A stretch of DNA of 37,704 bases from Rhizobiaceae bacterium. GTDB taxonomy: Bacteria; Pseudomonadota; Alphaproteobacteria; Rhizobiales; Rhizobiaceae. A program made the position numbers and the translations under genes. The DNA lies in NCBI GenBank assembly GCA_027483885.1, contig JAIXTO010000250.1:1-37704 (forward strand). The letters are read 5' to 3'. Below are positions 7,746 through 17,312 of this stretch, piece by piece. Numbering within the stretch: the stretch's first letter is position 1; each line of letters starts with the position of its first letter. The notes under the pieces were generated by a model. It ran no database searches. It saw nothing but the letters and a program-made list of their open reading frames with translations, and had not been told where the DNA came from.

Positions 7746-8432
7746 TCACGGCTTCACCTGCAGCCGGCCGTAGGCGCTCATGATAAAACGTTCGGCCTGG
7801 TTCAGATAGGTTTCCATCGTGTCCGCCGCCTTTGCCGGTTTGCCTTCCTCGAATTCGTTGAGGATCTTCAGGTTCTGGTCGATGAAGGGGGCATGCAGGA
7901 ATTCGGGATCGCGCAGCAGGCCGAAGACAAGACGCAATTCCAAGGATACCTCGAAGAAGAAGGCAGAGAGACGCGGACTATCTGCCAGTTCCACGACGGC
8001 GGCATGAAACGCGATATCGGCGCTGCCGACGCCCAGCCAGTCGCGCGTGCTGCGGCACTGGTGGGCGGCCTCCACGGCCGCGCGCATCTTGCGGGCGCTC
8101 GGATGGCTCGGATGCGCCTGCGCAAGCGCCGGGCATTCGATCATGCGGCGCACCCGGTAGATATCCATGATGGTGGACATGCTGGGCGTGGCAACGAAAA
8201 CGCCGCGATTGGCCTCATGGCGCAGCAGGCCCTCTTTGGTCAGCATGCGGAACACTTCGCGCAGCGTGTTGCGCGAGACGTGCATCTCTTCGCTGAGCGC
8301 CAGTTCCGACAGATGGCTACCGGGCGTCAGGCGGCCGGAGACCACCTGTTCGCGAATGCGGTCCGCCACCGTTTCCGCCAGCGTCTGGCTGGAAGCCGAT
8401 GGAGCCTCGCCTGTTTCGTTCAAAATCTTCAT
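7746..8432 (-). CDS. GntR-family (FadR/FCD) transcriptional regulator
   Basis: This 228-residue regulator has an N-terminal winged helix (about residues 17-85: TLAETVADRIREQVVSGRLTPGSHLSE, then VSRNTLREVFRMLTKEGLL) and an all-helical FCD ligand domain (about 95-220). I chose the ATG at 8432 (MKILNETGE) because the longer frame from a GTG at 8501 adds an Arg-rich segment unlike the family. It is divergent from the pxpA operon, with 258 bp between the two starts, so it very probably controls that operon and itself in response to a carboxylic-acid metabolite. The specific ligand cannot be told from the sequence. Confidence 0.88.
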   Translation of the reverse strand: MKILNETGEAPSASSQTLAETVADRIREQVVSGRLTPGSHLSELALSEEMHVSRNTLREVFRMLTKEGLLRHEANRGVFVATPSMSTIMDIYRVRRMIECPALAQAHPSHPSARKMRAAVEAAHQCRSTRDWLGVGSADIAFHAAVVELADSPRLSAFFFEVSLELRLVFGLLRDPEFLHAPFIDQNLKILNEFEEGKPAKAADTMETYLNQAERFIMSAYGRLQVKP

Positions 8433-8690
8433 CGGGTCTCGATCTGTCCGGGCACCGCCCCTGCCGCGCCAAACCGTTGACGGTCGACGCACTGTTTCCA
8501 CACTGCCTTAGGCGCAGATGCGCTGCAACATCAACAGGAAAGGCTCGCATTCCCGCATTCTGATGCACTGCACAATTACACGGCATCTGACCAACTGTAG
8601 GGCAATGTGTAAATATTGTTCAACACTCTGGACTCAATTGTCCTCCTTTGGTAGCCTCCTCACCAGTTCAGGGCGGGAAAGAGCTTTTCA
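8433..8690. promoter_or_regulatory. Divergent control region between the GntR gene and the pxpA operon
   Basis: This 258-bp gene-free region must contain both promoters. The part near pxpA (about 8560-8650) is much more AT-rich than its surroundings and includes CAATGTGTAAATATTG (CAAT/ATTG ends) and GGACTCAATTGTCC (GGAC/GTCC ends, 8630-8643), either of which could be a regulator site. No clear -35/-10 pair was recognised. GGGAAAGAG precedes the pxpA ATG. Confidence 0.4.
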
Positions 8691-9458
8691 ATGCGGGCAA
8701 TCGATCTCAACAGTGATCTCGGCGAAAGTTTTGGGCCCTGGAAAATGGGTGACGACGCCGCCATGCTCGATGTGGTGACGAGCGCCAATGTCGCCTGCGG
8801 TTTTCATGCGGGCGATCCCGCCGGCATCCTGAGGACGCTGTCTGCTGCTGCCGCGCGAAATGTCGCCGTCGGCGCCCATGTCGGATACCGCGACCTGGCA
8901 GGCTTCGGTCGCCGCAACATGGATCCCTCGAGCGAGGAACTGGTGGGCGACGTGATCTACCAGATCGGCGCGCTGAAAGGCCTTGCCCGCGCTGCCGGCA
9001 CAAGCGTCACTTATGTGAAGCCGCACGGCGCGCTTTATAACACCATTGCCTTTGACGCCCGCCAGGCCGCAGACGTGATCACCGCAATCCAGGCGGTAGA
9101 CCCGGAACTGGTGCTGATGGCGCTTGCCGGTTCGCCGTTGGTGGAGCAGGCGCAAGCCGCCGGCCTTCGCGTCGTCGCCGAAGCCTTCGCCGACCGCGCC
9201 TATACCGCCGACGGCCAGCTTGTCTCGCGCCGCGAGCCGGGGGCCGTGCTGCACGATGCGGAAGAGGTGGCGGACCGCATGGTGAAGCTGGTGCGCGAAG
9301 GCGTCATCACCTCCATCGACGGCAAACCCACCCGCATCAAGGCGGACAGCATCTGCGTACACGGCGATAGTCCCGGCGCGGTGGAGATGGCGCGCCGCGT
9401 TCGGCTGCGCCTCCACGAAGCCGGCATCACCATCGCTGCCTTTACGGATGCCGCATGA
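8691..9458 (+). CDS. pxpA: 5-oxoprolinase subunit A (LamB/YcsF family)
   Basis: This 255-residue cytoplasmic protein spans the full LamB/YcsF family length. It has the conserved opening [56 protein letters not shown] and the C-terminal [10 protein letters not shown]. PxpA with PxpB and PxpC forms the ATP-dependent prokaryotic 5-oxoprolinase, opening pyroglutamate to glutamate. It is the first gene of the plus-strand operon and overlaps the pxpBC fusion by 4 bp (ATGA). The next genes encode a biotin carboxylase and a peptide importer, so the true substrate may be pyroglutamate released from peptides or a related lactam. Confidence 0.93.
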   Translation: MRAIDLNSDLGESFGPWKMGDDAAMLDVVTSANVACGFHAGDPAGILRTLSAAAARNVAVGAHVGYRDLAGFGRRNMDPSSEELVGDVIYQIGALKGLARAAGTSVTYVKPHGALYNTIAFDARQAADVITAIQAVDPELVLMALAGSPLVEQAQAAGLRVVAEAFADRAYTADGQLVSRREPGAVLHDAEEVADRMVKLVREGVITSIDGKPTRIKADSICVHGDSPGAVEMARRVRLRLHEAGITIAAFTDAA

Positions 9459-11110
9459 GCACGCGCCCGGCTCCAGAAACCGCTGAAAGCCCGCGAGACT
9501 GGCGCATCCTGCCGATGCGCACCGGTTGCGTGCTGCTGGAGCTTGCCGATCTCAAACAGACGCTGGCGCTTTACGATGCGCTTTGCCACGCAGATCTTGC
9601 CGGCATCCGCGAAATCATTCCAGCGGCCCGCACTGTCATGATCGATTTCGATCCGGCCGGGCTGTCGCTCGAAACGCTGGCGCTGGCCCTCCGTGGTCTC
9701 GACACCGCGCAGACTTCTGATGGAGCGGGCGAGTGCATCCAAATCCCCGTGCAGTATGACGGCGAGGATCTCTCAGCCGTCGCAGAGCTTCTCAAAATGT
9801 CGCGCGAGGATGTCGTGAGGCTTCATACGGGCCATGACTATCTCGTGGCCTTCACCGGTTTTGCGCCGGGTTTTGCCTATCTGGCCGAGGGCGATCCGCG
9901 CCTTGCCGTGCCGCGCCGGCAATCGCCGCGCACGCTGGTGCCGGCCGGTTCCGTCGGTCTTGCCGGCGCCTTCAGCGGTGTTTATCCCAAGGCCAGCCCC
10001 GGCGGCTGGCAGCTGATCGGCACCACGCCGCTTGCCATGTTCGATATCGAGCGCCAGCCGGCCTCGCTCCTGCAACCCGGCCAGCGCGTGCGCTTTTTCG
10101 AAATGGCAAAAGACGGCGCCTATACCGTTCAGGCCGGCGCCAACGCCGCATCGTTTTCGAAACACATGCCACGCACGGCAAAACCTTCGAAGAACGCCGT
10201 GGAAATTCTAACAGTCGGCCTTCCGGTTCTGTTTCAGGATCTCGGGCGCCAAGGGCTTGTTTCGCAGGGCATCAGCCGCTCGGGCGCTGCCGACCGCGAA
10301 AGCCTTGCGGCGGCAAACCGCCTCGTTGGCAATACGCCGCAAGCGCCAGCGCTGGAAATCACGCTCGGCGGGTTTTCGCTCACGATGCGCGGGCAGGGGG
10401 TCATGGCGGTCAGCGGGGCGATTGTTCAGACCACGGTCACCACCGCCTCAGGCAAGCGTATCAAGGCTCCGCACCATCAGGCCTTTGCCGTGGAGGATGG
10501 CGATATCGTCACCCTCTCCATCGCGTCATCAGGCATGCGCGCCTATCTGGCGGTGCGCGGCGGATTTGATATCACGCCTGTTCTCGGAAGCTGCGCAACC
10601 GACATGCTGGCGCAGATCGGCCCTCAGCCGTTGAAGGTGGGCGACGTGATTGGCATTGCCGACGCCCCGGCCGGATCGCACATCACTCTTGGCGAAACGC
10701 CAGCCTTTGCCATGCCGCGTGCCGATGAAACCGTCACACTCGATATCGTGCTCGGGCCGCGCACCGACTGGTTCACGCAAGGCTCCGTCGACCGGTTCCT
10801 GTCGGAGGAATGGACGGTGTCGGCGCAATCGAGCCGCGTCGGCATAAGGCTTCAGGGCGAGGCGCTGGAGCGTAAAATCCCCGGCGAACTGCCGAGCGAA
10901 GCCACCATTCGCGGCGCAATCCAGGTGCCGGCAAGCGGCCAGCCGGTGCTCTTTCTGGTCGATCATCCGCTGACCGGCGGTTATCCCGTCATCGGCAATG
11001 TCGCGTCCCATCATCTCGATCTTGCGGGGCAGGTGCCCGTTGGTGCGCGCATCCGGTTCAATGCGCTGATGCCGTTTACCCCGCACCTCATGTCAGGAAA
11101 CAGCCTATGA
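9455..11110 (+). CDS. pxpBC: Fused 5-oxoprolinase subunits B and C (PxpB-PxpC; AHS1-AHS2 domains)
   Basis: This 551-residue fusion carries the PxpB/KipI (AHS1) domain at about residues 20-225, with the family signature GFAPGFAYL (135-143) and [14 protein letters not shown]. The PxpC/KipA (AHS2) domain runs from about 249 to the end, opening [17 protein letters not shown] and containing GVSRSGAAD-like and PALEITLGG blocks. In E. coli these are separate proteins. The same two domain families make up the carboxyltransferase part of urea carboxylase, which matters here because the next gene is a biotin carboxylase-BCCP fusion. The start overlaps the pxpA stop, and the stop overlaps the next ATG. 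Activity on 5-oxoproline is the family default; a biotin-dependent reaction is an open alternative. Confidence 0.92.
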   Translation: MSTRPAPETAESPRDWRILPMRTGCVLLELADLKQTLALYDALCHADLAGIREIIPAARTVMIDFDPAGLSLETLALALRGLDTAQTSDGAGECIQIPVQYDGEDLSAVAELLKMSREDVVRLHTGHDYLVAFTGFAPGFAYLAEGDPRLAVPRRQSPRTLVPAGSVGLAGAFSGVYPKASPGGWQLIGTTPLAMFDIERQPASLLQPGQRVRFFEMAKDGAYTVQAGANAASFSKHMPRTAKPSKNAVEILTVGLPVLFQDLGRQGLVSQGISRSGAADRESLAAANRLVGNTPQAPALEITLGGFSLTMRGQGVMAVSGAIVQTTVTTASGKRIKAPHHQAFAVEDGDIVTLSIASSGMRAYLAVRGGFDITPVLGSCATDMLAQIGPQPLKVGDVIGIADAPAGSHITLGETPAFAMPRADETVTLDIVLGPRTDWFTQGSVDRFLSEEWTVSAQSSRVGIRLQGEALERKIPGELPSEATIRGAIQVPASGQPVLFLVDHPLTGGYPVIGNVASHHLDLAGQVPVGARIRFNALMPFTPHLMSGNSL

Positions 11111-12882
11111 AAAAGGTGCTGATCGCCAATCGCGGTGAAATCGCCGTACGCGTCATCCGGGCCTGCCGCGATCATGGCCTTGGCAGCGTTGCCGTTTATG
11201 CCGATGTCGATGCCGATGCGCTTTTCGTCACGCTGGCCGACGAGGCCTATGCGCTCGGCGGCAACAGCCCGAAAGACAGCTATCTCGACATCGACAAGCT
11301 GATCGCGATTGCCAAACGCTCCGGCGCCGATGCGGTGCATCCGGGTTATGGTTTCCTGTCGGAGAATGCCGCATTTGCAAGCGCTGTCATTGCCGCCGGC
11401 CTCACCTGGATCGGCCCTGATCCTGAGGTCATCGAGGCACTCGGCGACAAGCTGAGAGCGCGCGACATTGCCCGCAAGGTCGGTGCGCCGCTGGTGGCGG
11501 GCAGCGATGGCGCAATTTCCAATTCGGCGGATGCGCTGGCCTTTGCCAAAAAATTCGGCCTGCCGATTGCGATCAAGGCGGCCCATGGCGGCGGCGGTCG
11601 CGGCATGAAGATTGCCCGCCATCTGGACGAGGTGGAAGATCTGTTCGATTCCGCCACCCGCGAGGCCGTCGCGGCCTTCGGTCGCGGCGAATGTTATGTC
11701 GAACAGTTCCTCGATCGCCCGCGCCACATTGAGGCGCAGGTGCTGGCAGACCGGCACGGCAATGTTCTCGTCGTCGGCACACGCGATTGCTCGCTGCAGC
11801 GCCGCAACCAGAAACTCGTTGAGGAAGCCCCGGCGCCGTTCCTCTCGGACGCGCAGCGCACCGTCATCCACACGGCCGCGCGCGATATCTGCGCGGCCGC
11901 CGGTTATGTCGGTGCAGGCACGGTGGAATTCCTGCTGAGCGTCGATGGCGTGATTTCCTTCCTTGAGGTCAACACCCGCCTTCAGGTGGAACATCCGGTG
12001 AGCGAGGAAACGACCGGGCTCGATCTCGTCATCGAACAGTTCCGTATTGCCGAAGGCGAAGCCCTCTCGATCACGCAAATGCCTGAACCGCGCGGCCACG
12101 CCATCGAGTTTCGCATCAATATCGAAGATCCCGCCCGCGGCTTCCTGCCGTTTGCCGGAAAGATCAAAACCTTTTCACCACCGTCCGGCCCCGGCGTGCG
12201 ACTGGATACGGGCGTGACAAGCGGCTCCGACGTTGCGCCGATGTTCGATTCGCTGGTCGCCAAGCTCATCGTCTGGGGGCCGGATCGCAATACGGCGATT
12301 GCCCGTGCGCGCCGCGCCATGGCGGAATTTCAGATCGACGGCGTGCCATCCGTTCTGCCCTTTCACCGGGCGGTGCTGGCGCATCGCGATTTTGCCGGCC
12401 CGGAGTTCAACGTCCACACCCGCTGGATCGAGACGGATTTTGCCGGCGAACTGGAAGCTCAGCATCGGCCCGACCCTGATGACGGTGAAGACATGCTCTC
12501 CGGCCATGTCGAGATCGATGGCAAGCGCGTGTCGCTTCGCCTACCCGTCAGTTTTCTGGAACGTCTCGGGGGAGGCGGCATTGTATCTGCGTCAAAGCCC
12601 GCACCGGCTAAGACGGATGACACGGCGCTTCTCGCCCCCGTGCCCGGCAACCTCGTTCACTGGACCGTGGCCGATGGTGCTGCCGTGGAAAAGGGAACCG
12701 TGGTTGCCATGATGGACGCCATGAAAATGGAAACCGCCGTTTCTGCTCCTCGTGCAGGCATCCTGACCATTGCCGCAGAGGCCGGTTCTTTCCAGCAGGC
12801 CGGCGCCGTTCTTGGCCATATCCGGCCGGCCGCTTCTTCTTCCACCCCCGTGGCTGACGTTCAGCCGGAGGCGCTGACATGA
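11107..12882 (+). CDS. Biotin carboxylase-biotin carboxyl carrier fusion protein
   Basis: This 591-residue protein starts [20 protein letters not shown], the biotin carboxylase N-domain, followed by an ATP-grasp domain with glycine loop HGGGGRGMK (about 160-168) and the active-site block EVNTRLQVEHPVSE (from 287). The C-terminal 80 residues form a biotinyl domain with DAMKMETAV; K540 is the predicted biotinylated lysine. This is the layout of an acyl-CoA carboxylase alpha subunit, but no acyl-CoA carboxyltransferase gene is present. It is 4-bp overlapped with the pxpBC fusion and with the following ABC ATPase. It probably supplies carboxybiotin either to the AHS1/AHS2 protein next door or to a carboxyltransferase encoded elsewhere. 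Confidence 0.9.
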   Translation: MKKVLIANRGEIAVRVIRACRDHGLGSVAVYADVDADALFVTLADEAYALGGNSPKDSYLDIDKLIAIAKRSGADAVHPGYGFLSENAAFASAVIAAGLTWIGPDPEVIEALGDKLRARDIARKVGAPLVAGSDGAISNSADALAFAKKFGLPIAIKAAHGGGGRGMKIARHLDEVEDLFDSATREAVAAFGRGECYVEQFLDRPRHIEAQVLADRHGNVLVVGTRDCSLQRRNQKLVEEAPAPFLSDAQRTVIHTAARDICAAAGYVGAGTVEFLLSVDGVISFLEVNTRLQVEHPVSEETTGLDLVIEQFRIAEGEALSITQMPEPRGHAIEFRINIEDPARGFLPFAGKIKTFSPPSGPGVRLDTGVTSGSDVAPMFDSLVAKLIVWGPDRNTAIARARRAMAEFQIDGVPSVLPFHRAVLAHRDFAGPEFNVHTRWIETDFAGELEAQHRPDPDDGEDMLSGHVEIDGKRVSLRLPVSFLERLGGGGIVSASKPAPAKTDDTALLAPVPGNLVHWTVADGAAVEKGTVVAMMDAMKMETAVSAPRAGILTIAAEAGSFQQAGAVLGHIRPAASSSTPVADVQPEALT

Positions 12883-14705
12883 CACCGATGAATGAGACCG
12901 CAGCGACGCCGCTGATTGCGATTGAAAACCTCAGCGTCGAATTTTCCGGCAACCGGGTGGTGGATGATCTCTCCTTTTCTGTAGCAGCCGGCCGCACGGT
13001 CGCCGTCGTCGGTGAATCCGGTTCGGGCAAATCCGTCACATCGCTCTCCGTCATGCGGCTTGCCGACATGATGGGCGCACAATTTGCGCAAGGGCACATT
13101 CGGTTTGGCGGGCAGGATCTGCTTACCCTCTCGCAAAAAGCCATGCGAAGCATCCGCGGCAAGGAGATCGCCATGATCTTCCAGGAGCCGATGACCTCGC
13201 TCAACCCGGTCTTCACCATCGGCGACCAGATCTGTGAAGTGCTGCTGCTGCATGAAAAGATGAGCAAGACAGACGCCACCGCCGAGGCGCGCCGCCTGCT
13301 CGACATGGTGCGCCTGCCGGATTCAGGCGCGCTTCTCAAACGTTATCCGCACCAGCTTTCCGGCGGCATGCGCCAGCGGGTGATGATTGCCATGGCGCTC
13401 GCCTGCCGGCCAAAACTTCTGATTGCGGACGAGCCGACGACGGCGCTCGACGTGACCATCCAGGCCCAGATCCTCACCATCCTGCGCGATCTGCAGGCCG
13501 AACTGGGCATGGGCATGATCTTCATCACCCATGACATGGGCGTGGTGGCGGAAATGGCCGATGACGTGGTGGTGATGTGGAAGGGCAAAAAGGTGGAAGA
13601 AGGCCCCGTTGCCGACATCTTTGCCAATCCGCAGCATCCGTATACGCGGACACTCCTGGCCGCCGTTCCCCGCCTTGGCAGCATGGCGGGCGAGCCGTTT
13701 CCCAAGCGCATGCCGCTGACCGTTCTTCAGGATGGCAAGCCTGTACTCGTCGGCGAGGAGCGGGTGCAGGATACCGCGCGTTACGATGAAAAGCCGCTGC
13801 TGACGGTAAAAGATCTCTCGGTCACCTTCGACATCCGCCGCACGCTGTTCGGCACAGTCACGCACCGGCTGAACGCGGTCTCCAAGGTAAGCTTCGACAT
13901 CCATCCGGGCGAAACGCTGGCGCTGGTCGGCGAAAGCGGGTCGGGCAAATCCACCATCGGGCGCACCATCCAGCAATTGCAGAAAAGCCGCTCCGGCGAC
14001 ATCGGGTTTCAGGGCAAGCCGCTCTCCACCATGTCTGCGGCGGAACGGTTTCGCCTGCGCCGTGACGTCCAGTATATCTTTCAGGACCCGTTTGCCTCGC
14101 TCGATCCGCGAAAAACCGTCGGTTTTTCGATTGCCGAGCCGATCAACACCCATGCCATCCTCTCGGGTAAGGCCGTGCGCCACCGGGTGGACGAGTTGCT
14201 GGAACGGGTCGGCCTCACCTCTCAACATGCAGACCGTTATCCGCACGAGTTTTCCGGCGGCCAGCGCCAGCGCGTCGCCATTGCGCGTGCGCTTGCCGGG
14301 GATCCCAAGCTGATCATCGCCGATGAGGCGCTGTCGGCGCTCGACGTGTCGATCCAGGCGCAGATCATTGCGCTCTTCATGGATCTGCAGGCCGAACGCG
14401 GCCTCGCCTATCTGTTCATTAGCCATGACATGGCCGTGGTGGAAGAGATCAGCCATCGCGTTGCCGTTCTCTATCTCGGCCAGATCATGGAAATGGGCAG
14501 CCGCGCCCAGGTGTTTGAAACCCCGCAGCACGATTATACCCGTCGCCTGCTTTCGGCCGTTCCGGTGGCCGATCCAACCCGCAGGCGCCGCACCGCGCTC
14601 ATCGAGGGAGAGATCCCGAACCCCGTCCACAAGGTGGGCGAAGAACCCGCAATTCTCGTTCACGAGGAAATCAATACAGGCCATTTCGTTGCGAAACGTG
14701 CCTGA
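12879..14705 (+). CDS. Peptide ABC transporter, fused double ATP-binding protein (DppD-DppF type)
   Basis: This 608-residue protein has two complete nucleotide-binding domains. The first has Walker A GESGSGKS (45-52), LSGGMRQR and [11 protein letters not shown]. The second has Walker A GESGSGKS (351-358), FSGGQRQR and [11 protein letters not shown]. Each domain ends with the oligopeptide-class C-terminal region ([24 protein letters not shown]). It powers a peptide/nickel/opine-class importer with the three following gene products. The ATG at 12879 overlaps the previous stop; a second ATG at 12888 is possible. The fused arrangement resembles GsiA-like proteins, but the substrate is not shown by the sequence. 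Confidence 0.93.
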   Translation: MTPMNETAATPLIAIENLSVEFSGNRVVDDLSFSVAAGRTVAVVGESGSGKSVTSLSVMRLADMMGAQFAQGHIRFGGQDLLTLSQKAMRSIRGKEIAMIFQEPMTSLNPVFTIGDQICEVLLLHEKMSKTDATAEARRLLDMVRLPDSGALLKRYPHQLSGGMRQRVMIAMALACRPKLLIADEPTTALDVTIQAQILTILRDLQAELGMGMIFITHDMGVVAEMADDVVVMWKGKKVEEGPVADIFANPQHPYTRTLLAAVPRLGSMAGEPFPKRMPLTVLQDGKPVLVGEERVQDTARYDEKPLLTVKDLSVTFDIRRTLFGTVTHRLNAVSKVSFDIHPGETLALVGESGSGKSTIGRTIQQLQKSRSGDIGFQGKPLSTMSAAERFRLRRDVQYIFQDPFASLDPRKTVGFSIAEPINTHAILSGKAVRHRVDELLERVGLTSQHADRYPHEFSGGQRQRVAIARALAGDPKLIIADEALSALDVSIQAQIIALFMDLQAERGLAYLFISHDMAVVEEISHRVAVLYLGQIMEMGSRAQVFETPQHDYTRRLLSAVPVADPTRRRRTALIEGEIPNPVHKVGEEPAILVHEEINTGHFVAKRA

Positions 14706-14751
14706 AAAACTGCGAGACAATCGCAAAGTCTTAAGGAAAAGGAACAGCAGA

Positions 14752-16299
14752 ATGCACAGTCTGACGCGCGGCCTTGCCGCAAGTTTCGTGGCCCTTGCCC
14801 TCTCGGGCACGGCCTTTTACGCCGGCCCCGCTGCCGCTGCCGCTGCCGCTGCCGGCAAGATGACCATCTCCTCGCCGCAGGACCCTGGCAGCTGGGACCC
14901 GATCGACACCTTTCTCGTGCAATGGGCTGCCGTTGCCACAAACATCTTTGATGGCCTGACCTATCGCGGCCCGGACCTGAAGCTGGTGCCAGGCCTTGCC
15001 GAAAGCTGGGAAGAACTGGATAACGGCAAGCGCATCCGCTTCAAACTGCGCCAGAACGTCAAGTTCCACGATGGCGAGCCCTTCAATGCCGCCGCCGTCA
15101 AGTTCACCTTTGAGCGCCTGCTCGGTGAACAGGGCGCCAAGGGCCCGCAGCGTTCCAACTACACTGCCATCGACAGCGTCGAGGTGATCGACGACTACAC
15201 GGTCGACATGAAGCTGAAGGCGCCCGATCCGGTGCTTTTGACCAAGCTTGCCGGTTATGGCGCCATGATCGTCCCGCCGAAATACATCACCGAAAAGGGC
15301 GAGGACAATTTCAATACGAACCCGGTTGGCACCGGCCCGTTCAAGTTCGTGTCCTACCAGCCGAAGGTCAACATCAAGCTGGAAGCCAATGCCGATTACT
15401 GGGGCGGCGCGCCCAAACTGTCGGAACTGGAATACCGCTTCATCTCCGAGCCGGCGACCGCCGTTGCCGAACTGCAGGCCGGCCGCGTCGATCTCGTTAT
15501 CCCGCCGACCATCCCGATCGGCATGATCCCGGTCATCGCGGGCGACAGCAAGCTTGAAGTCGTCAGCGTTCCCGGCCCGACGGTCGATGCGCTGCGCTTC
15601 AACACGCGTGATGGCATCACCGCCGATCCGAAGGTGCGCAAGGCCATCATCATGGCGGTTGATCGCGCCACCATCGTCAAGTCGATCCTTGCCGGCCAGG
15701 CCACCGAAATCGTCAGCTTCCAGGGCGCACTGTCCTTCGGTTACGACAAGGACCTGAAGGGCCTGCCCTATGATCCGGCCGGTGCCAAGAAGCTGCTTGC
15801 CGAAGCCGGCGTAAAGCCCGGTGCGACGCTCCAGATCGACATCCGCGGCAATGACGCCACGATGAACGAAGTGGCGCAGGTTATCGCAAGCTACCTCCAG
15901 ATGGTCGGCATCACCGCCACCATCAAGCCCTATGAAACCAACGTGCTGTTGAACGACATCATCCCGCAGGGCAAGACCGGCGCGATGTTCCAGCAGAAGT
16001 GGGGCGGCTGGACCTTCGATTTCGATAACACCGCCTATGCCATGTACCACTCCGGCGAGAAGTGGAACCCCTACGACAAGGACGAGACGCTGGACAAACT
16101 GCTGGAATCGCAGCGCCCGCTCACCGACAGGGCAGAGCGCGAAAAGATCCTGAAGGACGTGGCGAAATACGCAGCCGACCGGGCTCTCGAACTGCCGCTC
16201 TACAACTCGAAGTCGATTTACGGCATCTCCAAGCGCGTGAAGGGCTTTGTCGCACCGCCGGACAGCCGCCTGAAGCTGACCGACGTCACCGTCGAGTGA
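14752..16299 (+). CDS. Peptide ABC transporter substrate-binding protein (SBP_bac_5 family)
   Basis: This 515-residue periplasmic binding protein of the DppA/OppA family has a Sec signal peptide (MHSLTRGLAASFVALALSG) ending in a run of eight alanines. The alanine run is encoded by four perfect GCTGCC repeats (14830-14853). Family blocks include GLAESWEELDNGKRIRFKLR, VKFHDGEPFNAAAVKF, NPVGTGPFKF and YDPAGAKKLLAEAG. AAGGAAAAGGAA lies before the ATG. It is separated from the ATPase gene by 46 bp and from the first permease by a spacer with a strong hairpin. By context it should bind a peptide or a pyroglutamyl-type compound. Confidence 0.93.
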   Translation: MHSLTRGLAASFVALALSGTAFYAGPAAAAAAAAGKMTISSPQDPGSWDPIDTFLVQWAAVATNIFDGLTYRGPDLKLVPGLAESWEELDNGKRIRFKLRQNVKFHDGEPFNAAAVKFTFERLLGEQGAKGPQRSNYTAIDSVEVIDDYTVDMKLKAPDPVLLTKLAGYGAMIVPPKYITEKGEDNFNTNPVGTGPFKFVSYQPKVNIKLEANADYWGGAPKLSELEYRFISEPATAVAELQAGRVDLVIPPTIPIGMIPVIAGDSKLEVVSVPGPTVDALRFNTRDGITADPKVRKAIIMAVDRATIVKSILAGQATEIVSFQGALSFGYDKDLKGLPYDPAGAKKLLAEAGVKPGATLQIDIRGNDATMNEVAQVIASYLQMVGITATIKPYETNVLLNDIIPQGKTGAMFQQKWGGWTFDFDNTAYAMYHSGEKWNPYDKDETLDKLLESQRPLTDRAEREKILKDVAKYAADRALELPLYNSKSIYGISKRVKGFVAPPDSRLKLTDVTVE

Positions 16300-16311
16300 C
16301 CTGATCCCTCA

Positions 16312-16340
16312 GGTGCCGCCTCATCGGATGCGGCGGCACC
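16312..16340 (+). other. Intercistronic hairpin after the peptide-binding protein gene
   Basis: Nine-bp perfect arms GGTGCCGCC (16312-16320) and GGCGGCACC (16332-16340) with an 11-nt loop lie between the binding-protein stop and the permease start. No U tract follows, so it is more likely a 3'-end stabiliser or partial attenuator than a terminator. A smaller CCTGA/TCAGG hairpin lies just before it. Confidence 0.6.
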
Positions 16341-16383
16341 GCTTCTACCGCTCCTGCCCTGAACTTGAAGGACTTAGAAAAAC

Positions 16384-17307
16384 GTGGCCGGTTTCCTTAT
16401 CAAGCGATTGCTGCAGGCGATCTTCGTCGTCATTGCCATCACGCTCATCGTCTCCTTCGCCATCCGCCTGACCGGTGATCCCGCGCTGATGATGTTCCAG
16501 GGCGGCGGCAGCATGACGGAGGAGGATCTGGGCCGCATCCGGGTCGCCCTTGGCACCGACCAGCCCTTCATCGTGCAGTATCTGAGCTTCCTCAAAGGCA
16601 TGGTGACGCTTGATTTCGCCAAGAGCTTTACCGGCGGAACGCCGGTCTCTCTGCTCATCGGCAATGCGCTGCCGGCAACGCTGCTGCTCGCCTTCATCTC
16701 CATGGCCGTATCGATCGTTCTCTCCATTCCGCTCGGCATCAAGGCGGCCACCGCCAAGGGCAAGGCGGCCGATCAGGCAATCCGCATCTTTTCGCTCATC
16801 GGCCTTTCGTTTCCCAATTTCTGGCTTGCCACCATGCTGGTGCTGCTGTTTGCCATCACGCTCGGCTGGCTGCCGCCAAGTGGCATGTCGGGGGCGGAAA
16901 GTTATGTGATGCCCGCCATCACCATGGGAATTATCCTCACGGCCACCAATGTGCGCCTCGTGCGCACCTCGATGCTGGAAACCCTGCAGTCGCAATATGT
17001 CATGGTGGCGCGCGCCAAGGGCCTGAGCGAAACCAAGGTTCTCTACAAACACGCGCTGCGCAACTGCGCCATTCCGCTCATCACCTATTTCGGCCTGCAA
17101 TTTGGTGGACTGTTGGGTGGCATCGTTGTCATCGAGCGGGTGTTTAACTGGCCGGGCATGGGCACGCTTGCCTTCGATGCCGTGTCGGCCCGCGATTATC
17201 CCGTGCTGCAGGCCGTCATCACAGTTTTGTCGCTGATGATCGTCGGCATCAATCTTCTGGTCGATATCGCCTATGGGCTGGTCGATCCGCGCATCCGGAC
17301 GGAGTGA
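16384..17307 (+). CDS. Peptide ABC transporter permease (DppB type)
   Basis: This 307-residue integral membrane protein begins at a GTG (16384), giving MAGFLIKRLLQAIFVVIAITL, the typical DppB N-terminal membrane helix. Family features are the periplasmic segment ALGTDQPFIVQYLSFLKG, the EAA loop VMVARAKGLSETKVLYKHALRNCAIP and the C-terminal YGLVDPRIR. AAGGA lies about 12 bp upstream of the GTG, a rather long spacing, which is consistent with modest translation relative to the binding protein. The stop is followed closely by the second permease. Confidence 0.92.
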   Translation: MAGFLIKRLLQAIFVVIAITLIVSFAIRLTGDPALMMFQGGGSMTEEDLGRIRVALGTDQPFIVQYLSFLKGMVTLDFAKSFTGGTPVSLLIGNALPATLLLAFISMAVSIVLSIPLGIKAATAKGKAADQAIRIFSLIGLSFPNFWLATMLVLLFAITLGWLPPSGMSGAESYVMPAITMGIILTATNVRLVRTSMLETLQSQYVMVARAKGLSETKVLYKHALRNCAIPLITYFGLQFGGLLGGIVVIERVFNWPGMGTLAFDAVSARDYPVLQAVITVLSLMIVGINLLVDIAYGLVDPRIRTE

Positions 17308-17312
17308 TAGAC

